From: Desulfovibrio sp. MES5
GTDB taxonomy: Bacteria > Desulfobacterota > Desulfovibrionia > Desulfovibrionales > Desulfovibrionaceae
Reading direction: 5' to 3'
Assembly: GCF_002237645.1 (NCBI RefSeq)
Contig: NZ_MJUZ01000048.1
Span: forward strand, 115,676-179,675
DNA length: 64,000 bases
Below, one piece after another: positions 43,393-51,795 of this stretch (positions within the stretch are counted from its first letter, which is position 1; each line of letters begins with the position of its first letter). The notes under the pieces were generated by a model. The model saw only the letters and a list, made by a program, of their open reading frames with translations. It was not told where the DNA came from and did no database searches. Position numbers and translations under genes: made by a program.

Positions 43393-43658
43393 GCCTCGTC
43401 TTCCTTGAGAAGAGCTCTGGCTACGGCCAGGTCGTACAGCTTGAGGGGGTCGGCGTCAGCGTTGCGCTCCTGCCGGTAAAGCTCCGAGGCATCCTGCACC
43501 ACGCTCATGCTGAGCCAGGGGTGACGCTCCCACACTTCGGGCATGTCTGCCCGCCAGAGGCGAAATTCCACCTCGCCGTGCTCCCCACGGCGAACATAGA
43601 CGCGGGAAAGAGTGTTGCCCGCCTGGGGGTGGTAGTACAAACCGAGTTCATCTTTCAT
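43389..43658 (-). CDS. Small hypothetical protein, first gene of rlpA operon
   Basis: An 89-residue soluble protein, MKDELGLYYHPQAGNTLSRV onward. It has a beta-rich first half (VYVRRGEHGEVEFRLWRAD) and a helical C-terminus. AAGGAACCTCACGTC precedes the ATG. Its stop overlaps the next start as ATGA. It is divergent from dsrA across 556 bp. No family recognised; translational coupling suggests it acts with the 348-residue protein. Confidence 0.7.
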   Translation of the reverse strand: MKDELGLYYHPQAGNTLSRVYVRRGEHGEVEFRLWRADMPEVWERHPWLSMSVVQDASELYRQERNADADPLKLYDLAVARALLKEDEA

Positions 43659-43767
43659 GACGTGAGGTTCCTTAAAGGTGATGCCAGCGAGGGCGTCTGT
43701 TCTCTGTTCAGCGGCAGTCTACGCTCAAACGGGGTTATTTGCCAAGCGTGGATGCATAGCATATGTG

Positions 43768-43824
43768 AAAAAAAGTACATAATCCGAAAAAAAGTTGCAT
43801 AAATGACAAAAAAATGAGTATTAG
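43768..43824 (+). promoter_or_regulatory. Probable promoter region of dsrABD with phased A-tracts
   Basis: Three A7 tracts (43768-43774, 43787-43793, 43808-43814) are centred 19 and 21 bases apart, two helical turns each, so the DNA should be bent. TTGCAT at 43795-43800 followed after 17 bases by GTATTA is a possible promoter. An imperfect palindrome TATGT...ACATA covers the first tract. The leader from here to dsrA is about 390 bases and holds small hairpins near 44087-44106 and 44128-44145 but no credible gene. Confidence 0.4.
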
Positions 43825-44214
43825 TAGCCTCTATAAAGACGGGACAAGCAGAGCAGCCGGAATGCGCTTTCTGGCGCAAAGGCTTGCTTGGCGGGCTTTT
43901 GGGTCTGCTTTGCGATATATTCCCGGCCCGGTTGTCATTAGCGCAATAATGCGTTATGTAGTGATCTGACCGCGTTGCGGCCAGAGGGCCGAGGCTTTGG
44001 CTCGCCCGTCTTACGCGATCCTTTGGGGCGTCCCGATTTTCACGGGATGGGCGCGTTCCGGCGGGGGGCAATACCCGTTGGCGTTAAAGAACCCCAAGCG
44101 GTTCTTGCCCGCACGTCCGATGCAGGTGGCGCTTTGCGCCAGCTCACGGATCGCCGCATTTGACCGGCACGTCACGCGCTGCGTGATACAAACAAACCAT
44201 GTGGAGGTATGGCA

Positions 44215-45528
44215 ATGGCGAAACATGCAACCCCCCTGTTGGACCAGCTGGAAAGCGGCCCTTGGCCGAGCTTTGTGTCCGACATCAAGCAGGAAGCGGC
44301 TGTTAGGGCCAAGAATCCCAGGGGTATCGATTATCAGATCCCTGTGGATTGCCCTGAAGACCTGCTGGGTGTGCTTGAACTTTCCTACAATGAGAAGGAA
44401 ACCCACTGGAAACACGGCGGTATCGTTGGCGTGTTCGGTTACGGCGGCGGCGTTATCGGCCGTTACTGCGACCAGCCCGAAATGTTCCCCGGCGTTGCTC
44501 ACTTCCACACCATGCGTGTGGCCCAGCCTGCGGGCAAGTTCTACAACACCAAGTTCTTGCGCGATCTGTGCGACATTTGGGACATGCGCGGCTCCGGCCT
44601 GACCAACATGCACGGTTCCACCGGCGACATCGTGCTTCTTGGCACCCAGACTGCCCAGCTCGAAGAAATCTTCTTCGAACTGACCCACAACATGAACGTG
44701 GACCTTGGCGGCTCCGGCTCCAACCTGCGTACGCCTGAAGCCTGTCTTGGCCAGTCCCGCTGCGAATATGCCTGCTACAACACGCAGGACATGTGCTACC
44801 AGCTCACCATGGACTACCAGGACGAACTGCACCGCCCCGCCTTCCCCTACAAGTTCAAGTTCAAGTTCGACGGCTGCCCCAACGGCTGCGTGTGCGCCAT
44901 GGCGCGCTCCGACTTCGCCGTGGTAGGCACCTGGAAGGACGACATCAAGATCGACCAGGAAGCCGTGAAGGCCTATGTGGCCGGTGAATTCGCTCCCAAC
45001 GCCGGCGCGCACTCCGGCCGCGACTGGGGCAAGTTCGACCTGCAGAAAGAAGTGGTGGATCGCTGCCCCTCCCAGTGCATGAAGTGGGACGGCTCCAAGC
45101 TCTCCATCAAGACTGCTGACTGCGTGCGCTGCATGCACTGCATCAACACCATGCCCCGCGCCCTGCACATCGGTGACGAACGCGGCGCAAGCATCCTCGT
45201 GGGCGCCAAGGCCCCCGTGGTTGACGGCGCTCAGATGGGTTCGCTGCTCGTGCCCTTCGTCTCCTGTGAAGCCCCTTACGATGACGTCAAAGAAGTCATC
45301 GAAAAGATTTGGGACTGGTGGATGGAAGAAGGCAAGAACCGCGAACGCGTGGGTGAAACCATGAAGCGTCTGTCCTTCCAGAAACTGCTGGAAGTTACCG
45401 ACACTCCTGCTGCCGCCTACCATGTCAAGGAACCCCGTTCCAACCCGTATATCTTCTTCAAGGAAGAAGAAGTGCCCGGTGGCTGGAACCGTGACCTTGC
45501 CGCTTACCGCAAACGCCATCAACGCTAG
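44215..45528 (+). CDS. dsrA: Dissimilatory sulfite reductase alpha subunit
   Basis: Alpha chain of cytoplasmic DsrAB, which reduces sulfite with electrons from DsrC and menaquinol-linked donors. The ATG at 44209 is too close to GGAGG; 44215 has 7-base spacing and gives MAKHATPLLDQ, 437 residues as in D. vulgaris. Cys177, Cys183, Cys221 and Cys225 (CLGQSRCEYAC, GCPNGCVC) are the [4Fe-4S]-sirohaem type ligands, and a ferredoxin insertion has RCPSQC and ADCVRCMHCINTMPRALH. Codon use looks optimised, as expected for a highly expressed enzyme. First gene of dsrABD. Confidence 0.99.
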   Translation: MAKHATPLLDQLESGPWPSFVSDIKQEAAVRAKNPRGIDYQIPVDCPEDLLGVLELSYNEKETHWKHGGIVGVFGYGGGVIGRYCDQPEMFPGVAHFHTMRVAQPAGKFYNTKFLRDLCDIWDMRGSGLTNMHGSTGDIVLLGTQTAQLEEIFFELTHNMNVDLGGSGSNLRTPEACLGQSRCEYACYNTQDMCYQLTMDYQDELHRPAFPYKFKFKFDGCPNGCVCAMARSDFAVVGTWKDDIKIDQEAVKAYVAGEFAPNAGAHSGRDWGKFDLQKEVVDRCPSQCMKWDGSKLSIKTADCVRCMHCINTMPRALHIGDERGASILVGAKAPVVDGAQMGSLLVPFVSCEAPYDDVKEVIEKIWDWWMEEGKNRERVGETMKRLSFQKLLEVTDTPAAAYHVKEPRSNPYIFFKEEEVPGGWNRDLAAYRKRHQR

Positions 45529-45546
45529 TCAAAGGGGGAGAAGAAC

Positions 45547-46692
45547 ATGGCTTTTATTTCTTCCGGGTACAATCCCGCCAAACCGATGGAAGGCCGTATC
45601 ACCGACATCGGCCCCCACAAGTATGACGAATACTTCCCGCCGATTATCAAAAATAACTTCGGCAAGTGGTTGTATCACGAAATCCTTGAGCCCGGCGTGC
45701 TCATGCACGTGGCTGAAAGCGGCGACAAGTGCTACACCGTCCGCGTAGGCGGCACCCGCACCATGTCCATCACGCACATCCGCGAACTGTGCGACATCGC
45801 CGACAAGTACTGCGGCGGCAGCCTGCGCTGGACCACCCGTAACAACATTGAGTTCATGGTGGACAGCGAAGAGGGCATGAAGGCCCTGCGCGACGACCTG
45901 AACAGCCGCAAGTTTGACGGTGGCTCGTTCAAGTTCCCCGTGGGCGGCACCGGCGCTGGCATCAGCAACATGGTGCATACCCAGGGTTGGGTGCACTGCC
46001 ACACGCCTGCCACCGACGCCTCCGGCCCGGTCAAGGCCGTGATGGACGCCGTGTTTGAAGACTTCAAGACCATGCGTATGCCCGCTCCTGTGCGCATCGC
46101 CCTGGCTTGCTGCATCAACATGTGCGGCGCCGTGCACTGTTCCGACATCGGCCTTGTGGGCATCCACCGCAAGCCGCCCATGATCGACCACGAATGGGCT
46201 GACCAGCTGTGCGAAATTCCCCTGGCCGTGTCCGCTTGCCCCACTGCCGCCGTGCGTCCCACCAAGGTGGAGCTTGACGGCAAGAAGGTGAACTCCATCG
46301 CCATCAAGGAAGACCGCTGCATGTACTGCGGTAACTGCTACACCATGTGCCCCGCGCTGCCCATTTCGGACGGCGAAGGCGACGGCGTTGCCATCATGGT
46401 TGGCGGCAAGGTTTCCAACCGCATCAGCATGCCCAAGTTCTCCAAGGTCGTTGTGGGTTACATCCCCAACGAACCGCCCCGTTGGCCTTCGCTGACCAAG
46501 ACCGTGAAGCACATCGTTGAAGTGTACGCGGCCAACGCCAACAAATACGAACGCCTGGGCGACTGGGCTGAACGCATCGGTTGGGAAAGCTTCTTCAAGC
46601 TGACCGGCCTTGAGTTCACCCACCACCTTATCGACGACTTCCGTGATCCGGCCTACTACACCTGGCGCCAGAGCACGCAGTTCAAGTTCTAG
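45547..46692 (+). CDS. dsrB: Dissimilatory sulfite reductase beta subunit
   Basis: Beta chain of DsrAB, 381 residues, 18 bases after dsrA with AAAGGGGGAG as ribosome site. The catalytic sirohaem-[4Fe-4S] site uses Cys151, Cys188, Cys189 and Cys193 ([21 protein letters not shown]), all present. A ferredoxin domain near the middle has [19 protein letters not shown]. Together with DsrA it forms the alpha2beta2 core that binds DsrC. Cotranscription with dsrA and dsrD is nearly certain. Confidence 0.99.
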   Translation: MAFISSGYNPAKPMEGRITDIGPHKYDEYFPPIIKNNFGKWLYHEILEPGVLMHVAESGDKCYTVRVGGTRTMSITHIRELCDIADKYCGGSLRWTTRNNIEFMVDSEEGMKALRDDLNSRKFDGGSFKFPVGGTGAGISNMVHTQGWVHCHTPATDASGPVKAVMDAVFEDFKTMRMPAPVRIALACCINMCGAVHCSDIGLVGIHRKPPMIDHEWADQLCEIPLAVSACPTAAVRPTKVELDGKKVNSIAIKEDRCMYCGNCYTMCPALPISDGEGDGVAIMVGGKVSNRISMPKFSKVVVGYIPNEPPRWPSLTKTVKHIVEVYAANANKYERLGDWAERIGWESFFKLTGLEFTHHLIDDFRDPAYYTWRQSTQFKF

Positions 46693-46748
46693 GATTATCT
46701 TGCTTAACCCCGGCGGCGCAGCAGCGCCGCCGGGACAGGAGAACCACC

Positions 46749-46985
46749 ATGGCTGACGACAAAGACATTGTTGTTGAATTTTTGAACAGCAAATCCGCCT
46801 CCAAGTCGAAGTTCTATTTCAAGGACTTCACTGATCTGTTCCCTGACAAAGGCCCCCGCGACGTGAAGAAAATCCTCACCAAGCTGGTCAATGAAGAAGT
46901 GCTGGAGTTCTGGTCTTCCGGTTCCACCACCATGTACGGCCTCAAGGGTGCGGGCAAGCAGTCCCACGCTGAAGGCGAAGACTAG
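46749..46985 (+). CDS. dsrD: DsrD, activator of dissimilatory sulfite reductase
   Basis: A 78-residue winged-helix-like protein conserved in sulfate reducers and reported as an allosteric activator of DsrAB. Residues FKDFTDLFPDKGPRDVKKIL and LTKLVNEEVLEFWSSGSTTM form the helix-turn-helix-like core. CAGGAG precedes the ATG, 56 bases after dsrB. Presence of dsrD right after dsrB marks the reductive rather than the oxidative Dsr pathway. Confidence 0.98.
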   Translation: MADDKDIVVEFLNSKSASKSKFYFKDFTDLFPDKGPRDVKKILTKLVNEEVLEFWSSGSTTMYGLKGAGKQSHAEGED

Positions 46986-47173
46986 CGGTTGATTTTTTTA
47001 GCCGGGTGCGGCTTTATGCCGGGCTTTCCATTCAGGGTTCGAGGCGGTTTATCCGTGTCGGCCAGGCAAGTTCTGTGCTTTGCGCTCACGACTAAAAAAC
47101 CTCAAACGCCAGGATTGCCCCGTTCATGGCCTTCGCAGGGCTCGTCAGCCTTTGCGTGAAAGCCTCATGCAAG

Positions 47174-47203
47174 AAATGCCGTAACACTGTTGCGGCATTT
47201 TTT
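47174..47203 (+). terminator. Intrinsic terminator downstream of dsrABD
   Basis: AAATGCCG at 47174-47181 pairs perfectly with CGGCATTT at 47193-47200, followed by a run of T. A weaker hairpin near 47000-47028 lies closer to dsrD. Nothing else is seen between dsrD and the AMMECR1 gene. Confidence 0.65.
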
Positions 47204-47387
47204 GCATTGTCCGGCAGGTCGCGTGCCCGCCAAGCCGCCCTGTACCGCCGCGAACATGCTGTTGCATCGGCAGGCAGATGGGTGCGCTAAGGCGCTGGCG
47301 GCAGACCTGAGCAGGGCAGACTGGCCAGGCGTCAGAATCTTATCAGGGATTCTGGCAACGTGGCCGTAAACATCAGGCAGGAACGCT

Positions 47388-47966
47388 ATGGGAATTTCCT
47401 TTACCCTCACTGATGCGGAAAAGAATTTTTTGAGCCGTCAGGCACGGATGTCCATTGAAGCCGGACTTGTAGGCAAGACGGTGGACGCCATCCCAAGCCC
47501 ACCGGAAACGCTGGACAGGCAGCAAGGCCCCCTCAGGCGTCACCTTGGCGCGTTTGTCACCATTTCCATAAACAACGCGCTGCGCGGCTGCATCGGCAGT
47601 ATCGTGGGCCAGGAACCGCTGTACGTGAATGTCTGGCGCATGGCCGCTTCAGCGGCGTTCAGCGACCCGCGTTTTCCGCCCCTGACCCTTGAGGAATGGC
47701 GCAGTGATGTGGAACTGGACATTTCCGTGTTGGACGAACTGACGCTCTGCCCAAGCCCGGAGGCCGTGGAAGTTGGCCGCCACGGGCTTGTGCTTCAATA
47801 CCAGAACCGAAGCGGCGTTTTTTTGCCGCAGGTTCCCGTTGAGCAGGGTTGGGATAGGCTGGCCTATCTTGAGCACCTTTGCTTCAAGGCCGGGCTGCCC
47901 AAAGACAGCTGGAAGCAGCCCGGCGCACGCCTGTTCTGGTTTGAAGCGCTGGTTTTTCCGGCGTAA
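47388..47966 (+). CDS. AMMECR1-domain protein (AmmeMemoRadiSam system protein A)
   Basis: A 192-residue soluble protein of the AMMECR1 family. The signature LRGCIGSIVGQEPL sits near residue 65, with AASAAFSDPRFPPLTLEE and DVELDISVLDELT following. In many anaerobes this domain is encoded with a MEMO-like protein and a radical-SAM enzyme; here it stands alone. Its biochemical role is unsettled. AGGAACGCT precedes the ATG, and a G-rich terminator repeat follows closely. Confidence 0.92.
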   Translation: MGISFTLTDAEKNFLSRQARMSIEAGLVGKTVDAIPSPPETLDRQQGPLRRHLGAFVTISINNALRGCIGSIVGQEPLYVNVWRMAASAAFSDPRFPPLTLEEWRSDVELDISVLDELTLCPSPEAVEVGRHGLVLQYQNRSGVFLPQVPVEQGWDRLAYLEHLCFKAGLPKDSWKQPGARLFWFEALVFPA

Positions 47967-47986
47967 GATGCGGCTGGCATGAAAAG

Positions 47987-48046
47987 TTTTGTGGGGGGAC
48001 TCTTTTGCAAAAGGGTTTCCTCCCCCACGCCCCCACCCCCTAAAAC
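47987..48046 (+). terminator. G-rich hairpin repeat T8, terminator of AMMECR1 gene
   Basis: TTTTGTGGGGGGACTC, TTTTGCAAAA, GGGTTTCCTCCCCCACG, then CCCCCACCCCCTAAAAC. About 20 bases past the stop codon and in the same orientation. Confidence 0.7.
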
Positions 48047-48299
48047 TCTTGTTGCAGTTTGGCATTTTGCAACGTGCTTTCTGATCTGGAGCGGGAATGT
48101 TAGAGGCGGCTTTTTTTGAACATCATGTCAGCGTAACGCTCATTTGTGCCAGTTTCAGCTTTTGTTTTCGCTTCATACGTCCGTATCGTTAAGCGCGTCA
48201 TGCCCCTTCAGCTGTGCTGGCAGCCCGAACCCTCGCCTTTACCCACAATAGCGCATAGACTCTTGCCTTGATTGCGGCAACGGCGTATGTTGCTTATGT

Positions 48300-48437
48300 T
48301 TCTCAGGGCGGGGTGCAAGTCCCCACCGGCGGTGATGCGGTAGCGTAAAGCTCCGTCAGCCCGCGAGCGCCCATGTTTGGGGTCAGCAGATTCGGTGAGA
48401 ATCCGAAGCCGACGGTAACAGTCCGGATGGAAGAGAA
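48300..48437 (+). ncRNA. FMN riboswitch (RFN element)
   Basis: The conserved blocks are all present in order: TCTCAGGGCGGGGTGCAAG, CCCCACCGGCGGTGATGC, CAGCCCGCGAGCG, GTCAGCAGATTCGGTGAGA, ATCCGAAGCCGACGGT and AGTCCGGATGGAAGAGAA. The aptamer binds FMN. It lies 160 bases upstream of ribB, so FMN should switch off riboflavin synthesis; the exact switching mode (termination or ribosome-site masking) is not clear. Confidence 0.96.
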
Positions 48438-48596
48438 CGGTCATAGCCACGCGAAAATCCTGTGCGCCATGCACATGTCTTTCGTGTGGCCAGCGCTGAG
48501 CTTTCGCAGTAACGGCCCGGCCGCCGCTGTACTGGCGCAATCCGTCCACGCCCTGATGCACCATCTCCCGGTATTGAACCGGAACAGGAGAACGGC

Positions 48597-49268
48597 ATGC
48601 ATCAGTCCTCACTTTCCCTTCATTCTTTTGGCAGCGCTGAAGAGCGCGTTCGTAATGCCCTGGCGTCCCTGCGCGCCGGAGGCGGCGTTCTTGTGGTGGA
48701 TGACGAAGACCGCGAAAATGAAGGCGACCTCATTTTTCCGGCCCAGACCATCACGGAACAGCAGATGGCCATGCTTATCCGGCATTGCAGCGGCATTGTT
48801 TGTTTGTGCATCACAGACGGGCATGCCCAGCGTCTTGATCTGCCGATGATGACGGAAAACAACACCAACACGCAGCAAACGGCCTTCACTATTTCCATTG
48901 AGGCCGCCACCGGCGTGACGACGGGCGTTTCCGCTGCAGACCGCGTCGCTACCATTCGCGCGGCTGTAGCTGACAACGCCCTCCCGGAAGATCTGCGCAG
49001 GCCCGGCCATGTTTTCCCCCTGCGGGCGCGCCCCGGCGGCGTTCTGGAGCGGCGCGGGCATACGGAAGCCACCGTGGATCTCATGCGCATGGCCGGGCAC
49101 GCTCCGTGTGGCGTGCTGTGCGAACTGACCATGGACGACGGCAAGATGGCGCGTTTGCCGCAGGTTGCGGCCTTTGCCTTTGCCCATCGCCTGCCCTTGT
49201 GCAGCGTGGAAGATCTTGTGGCCTGGCGGTTGAGCCTGGCAGAGGAGCAAATAGCCATATCAGCCTGA
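48597..49268 (+). CDS. ribB: 3,4-dihydroxy-2-butanone-4-phosphate synthase
   Basis: Converts ribulose-5-phosphate to dihydroxybutanone phosphate and formate in riboflavin synthesis. The 223-residue product is the stand-alone RibB without a GTP cyclohydrolase II domain. Motifs are [18 protein letters not shown] with metal-binding Glu, [42 protein letters not shown] and [14 protein letters not shown] with catalytic His. AACAGGAGAACGGC precedes the ATG. It is controlled by the FMN riboswitch upstream and ends in a strong terminator. Confidence 0.97.
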   Translation: MHQSSLSLHSFGSAEERVRNALASLRAGGGVLVVDDEDRENEGDLIFPAQTITEQQMAMLIRHCSGIVCLCITDGHAQRLDLPMMTENNTNTQQTAFTISIEAATGVTTGVSAADRVATIRAAVADNALPEDLRRPGHVFPLRARPGGVLERRGHTEATVDLMRMAGHAPCGVLCELTMDDGKMARLPQVAAFAFAHRLPLCSVEDLVAWRLSLAEEQIAISA

Positions 49269-49318
49269 TGTAGTTCTTCAGGCGGCAGTTAGCTGACAGT
49301 TTTGCCTGCTGCCGCGTC

Positions 49319-49385
49319 AAGCGGCCCTTTTCATTCCGGGTGAATTCGCAGAGGAATTCGTCCTTCATGAAAGGGGCCGCTTTTA
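49319..49385 (+). terminator. Intrinsic terminator of ribB
   Basis: AAGCGGCCCTTTTCAT near 49319 pairs with ATGAAAGGGGCCGCTT near 49367-49382, followed by TTATT. The loop contains a repeated GAATTC. Confidence 0.8.
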
Positions 49386-49780
49386 TTGTTGTGGGAGGCA
49401 CTTGATGACAAGTAAGGGCTTGGGTGAGCAGGCGGGGTGTGTGCCTTACTTGGAATCGTGTTTGGCCGAAGCGCGACAGCAATCATTATCCGCCACGCCG
49501 CCTTGCGGCAGCCCTGTCGTCAGATAAAATCAGTGCAGGTCAAGGCAAGTCATGGCAGTGCATGGCAGTGCATGGCGCGACGTATTCGTCTTTTTCATTT
49601 GAAAAAATCAGGTTTTCCGGGTTGTTGTTGCAAAAATGGAATGATCGCAATACTGGTCGCATCACAGGATTGCCTGAGCCGGCACGTTCGCTTGGGAAGT
49701 GGAGTCAGATATAAAAGCGCAATGATTTTGCAGTAAGGCGCCTGAAAAAGAGAACTGACCGAGCTCAAACAAATTTTCAT
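49386..49780. other. Gene-free region before Rrf2 gene
   Basis: No credible gene. Contains a small direct repeat near 49552-49580 (GGCAGTGCATGGCAGTGCAT) of no evident role. Confidence 0.4.
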
Positions 49781-49814
49781 TTGACAATATTTGTCGTACC
49801 TGCAAAAGTTACAA
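49781..49814 (+). promoter_or_regulatory. Probable operator/promoter of Rrf2 gene
   Basis: TTGACA at 49781-49786 overlaps the perfect palindrome GACAATATTTGTC (49783-49795). GCAAAAGTTACAA at 49802-49814 lies 10 bases before the start codon and is repeated exactly before the oxidoreductase gene at 50344-50356. This shared motif is a good candidate for binding of the Rrf2 protein itself. Confidence 0.5.
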
Positions 49815-49824
49815 CGGTGGTTAT

Positions 49825-50256
49825 ATGAATAACGATACCCGATTGGCCGTTGCCGCGCACATTCTTGCCCTGCTCTCGTTTGCCGGTAACGAGTACAGGT
49901 CTTCAGACCTGCTCGCCCGCAGCGTCAATACAAACGCCGTGGTCGTCCGGCGCTTGACCGGCCAGCTAAAAAAAGCCGGTCTTGTCGAGATTCGGCGTGG
50001 GGTGGGAGGCACCGCATTAAACCGCAAGCCGGAAGATATAACCCTGCTGGACGTGTACAAGGCTGTGATACCCCAACCCAAGGCCACCCCCTTTTATTTA
50101 CACCAAAACCCCTGTTGTGATTGCTATATCGGCAGAAATATCCATGACGCGCTGGAGGCTCCCTTTGCCAGGGTCAATGCTGCCATGCAGGAAAGTCTGG
50201 CAAAAACCACCATTGCAGAACTGGCGGATTTTATAAGGAAACGAGAACGTATGTAG
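49825..50256 (+). CDS. Rrf2 family transcriptional regulator
   Basis: A 143-residue winged-helix regulator. The helix-turn-helix covers about residues 25-60 (YRSSDLLARSVNTNAVVVRR, then GLVEIRRGVGGTALNR). HQNPCCDCYIGRNIHDAL near 93-110 corresponds to the Cys-bearing loop of the family, with Cys97, Cys98 and Cys100 as candidate [2Fe-2S] or thiol-sensing residues. It is adjacent to a flavin oxidoreductase gene that shares its upstream motif, a typical arrangement for a redox or electrophile sensor controlling its neighbour. Confidence 0.9.
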   Translation: MNNDTRLAVAAHILALLSFAGNEYRSSDLLARSVNTNAVVVRRLTGQLKKAGLVEIRRGVGGTALNRKPEDITLLDVYKAVIPQPKATPFYLHQNPCCDCYIGRNIHDALEAPFARVNAAMQESLAKTTIAELADFIRKRERM

Positions 50257-50343
50257 GCGTGACGTTTAAATTTGCGGCCTCTGCGCGCGCCCGAAACCGG
50301 GCGCCGGTCTTGCGTGGTATTTTTTTTGTGCATAGATATAACA

Positions 50344-50356
50344 GCAAAAGTTACAA
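50344..50356 (+). promoter_or_regulatory. Second copy of Rrf2-associated motif
   Basis: GCAAAAGTTACAA, identical over 13 bases to the motif before the Rrf2 gene, 21 bases upstream of the oxidoreductase start. Its repetition before two adjacent genes supports a common regulator. Confidence 0.5.
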
Positions 50357-50377
50357 TAAACAGACGAGGAGTCAGCC

Positions 50378-51463
50378 ATGAAAAAATTGTTTGAATCCAC
50401 TGTGGTCGGCGGCATTGCCCTGAGAAATCGCTTTATCAGAAGCGCAACCTTTGAATACGTTTATGACAACGAAAGTGAAACCTTCGCAGACAAGCTGCTG
50501 CCAATGTACGAAAAACTGGCAAGCAATGGCGTTGCGGCCATCATCACAGGCATGGTCGGCGTTGACGAAAATTCCAGGGCCGGCTCCGTCATGGTCAAAG
50601 GCTACGCGCAATCATTCGTGCCTGAAGTATCAAAATTGACGGCAGGCGTTCACAGTCTTGGCGCAAAGCTGATAGTGCAGATCAACCACTGTGGCCAAAA
50701 AGCCCGCACAATTGATAAGGGCGGTTGTCCGCTCGGCCCGAGCGCTGCGTCCGACGCGCAGGGAAATCCCATAAAAAGCATGAGCCAGGAACAGATACGC
50801 TCCGTTGTGAACAGTTTCGCCGAGACAGCGGTCCGCTGCCAACGGGCCGGCGCTGATGCTGTGCGGATTCACGCTGCGCATGGCTACCTTTTAAGCGAAT
50901 TTCTCAATCCGTATTTCAACAAACGTACGGATGCGTATGGCGGGAGTATTGAAGGACGGGCCAGAATTGTTTTTGAGGTCTATGACGCCGTAAGAAAAGC
51001 CGTAGGTAAGGATTATCCGGTATGGATAAAAATCAATTGCAAGGATTTAACCGAGCCATCCATTGCCCCGCAAGAGTTTCAATGGGTATGCAGCGAGTTG
51101 GACAAACGCGGCATAGATGCGATTGAAGTCAGTGGCGGCGCAATGGTCAGCCAGGAATCAGCCTCAACCCCGCTCATCAAAAAAGAAGAGAACGAAGGCT
51201 ATTTTGGCCGTGAAGCGCTGAAGCTTGGGGAAACGACGTCCGCCTCCGTAATAAGCGTCTGCGGCTATCGCACCCCTCAAATAATCGAAGAATGGCTCAA
51301 TAAGGGCAATATTGAGGCCATTTCATTGTGCCGCCCACTTATTTCCGAGCCTGACCTTATAGCCCGCTGGGAAAAGGGAGACATGCGCAAGGCCCGTTGC
51401 ATCTCGTGCAGTAAATGTTTCAACCCGGAATTGAAGTGCATCCCTTTTGCGAAAGACGCGTAA
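50378..51463 (+). CDS. Old-yellow-enzyme type NADH:flavin oxidoreductase
   Basis: A 361-residue FMN-dependent TIM-barrel reductase. Start ATG 50378 follows GAGGAGTC. Motifs: IALRNRFIRSATFEYV, LIVQINHCGQKAR, RIHAAHGYLLSEFLNPYFNK with the catalytic His region, TDAYGGSIEGRARI, and VISVCGYRTP. The C-terminus CISCSKCFNPELKC has the Cys spacing of the [4Fe-4S] site of 2,4-dienoyl-CoA reductase relatives, but the second flavin domain of those enzymes is absent. It probably reduces activated alkenes or electrophiles. Likely under the Rrf2 regulator upstream. Confidence 0.92.
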   Translation: MKKLFESTVVGGIALRNRFIRSATFEYVYDNESETFADKLLPMYEKLASNGVAAIITGMVGVDENSRAGSVMVKGYAQSFVPEVSKLTAGVHSLGAKLIVQINHCGQKARTIDKGGCPLGPSAASDAQGNPIKSMSQEQIRSVVNSFAETAVRCQRAGADAVRIHAAHGYLLSEFLNPYFNKRTDAYGGSIEGRARIVFEVYDAVRKAVGKDYPVWIKINCKDLTEPSIAPQEFQWVCSELDKRGIDAIEVSGGAMVSQESASTPLIKKEENEGYFGREALKLGETTSASVISVCGYRTPQIIEEWLNKGNIEAISLCRPLISEPDLIARWEKGDMRKARCISCSKCFNPELKCIPFAKDA

Positions 51464-51506
51464 GGAGTTAACCTGGGGCAGAAGTTCAAAGCCCCGGTTC
51501 ATTGCT

Positions 51507-51632
51507 AGAGCAGTTTACGAATGAAATGAGTTAACTGCTCTGCAAGGATTTTTCTGAAAATCCTTGCCACGAAATGCGAGTAGGCGGGCTTTTGCCTGCC
51601 GTACGCGAGCATTTCAAGTGTTAAATGCTCTA
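51507..51632 (+). repeat. Dispersed 'agagca' repeat, copy F2
   Basis: Starts with a 35-nt box (51507-51541) and ends CAAGTGTTAAATGCTCTA. The rest of 51464-51795 holds no gene. Compared with copy F1 the 35-nt box is exactly inverted while the other 90 bases align directly. Confidence 0.8.
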
Positions 51633-51795
51633 ATGGGGCGCAGCTTTGGTTTGGGATTACTGAGCCGGGCTGACGCCTATTTCGCTTTGACGTCGCTCTT
51701 TTTGTGGGGCTGTCTCGACATATGGGGGACACGAACCCCTTGAGAATGCAAGAATGTGCAGTCTCAGAGTTGATCCGCCTTGGAGTTGATCCGCG

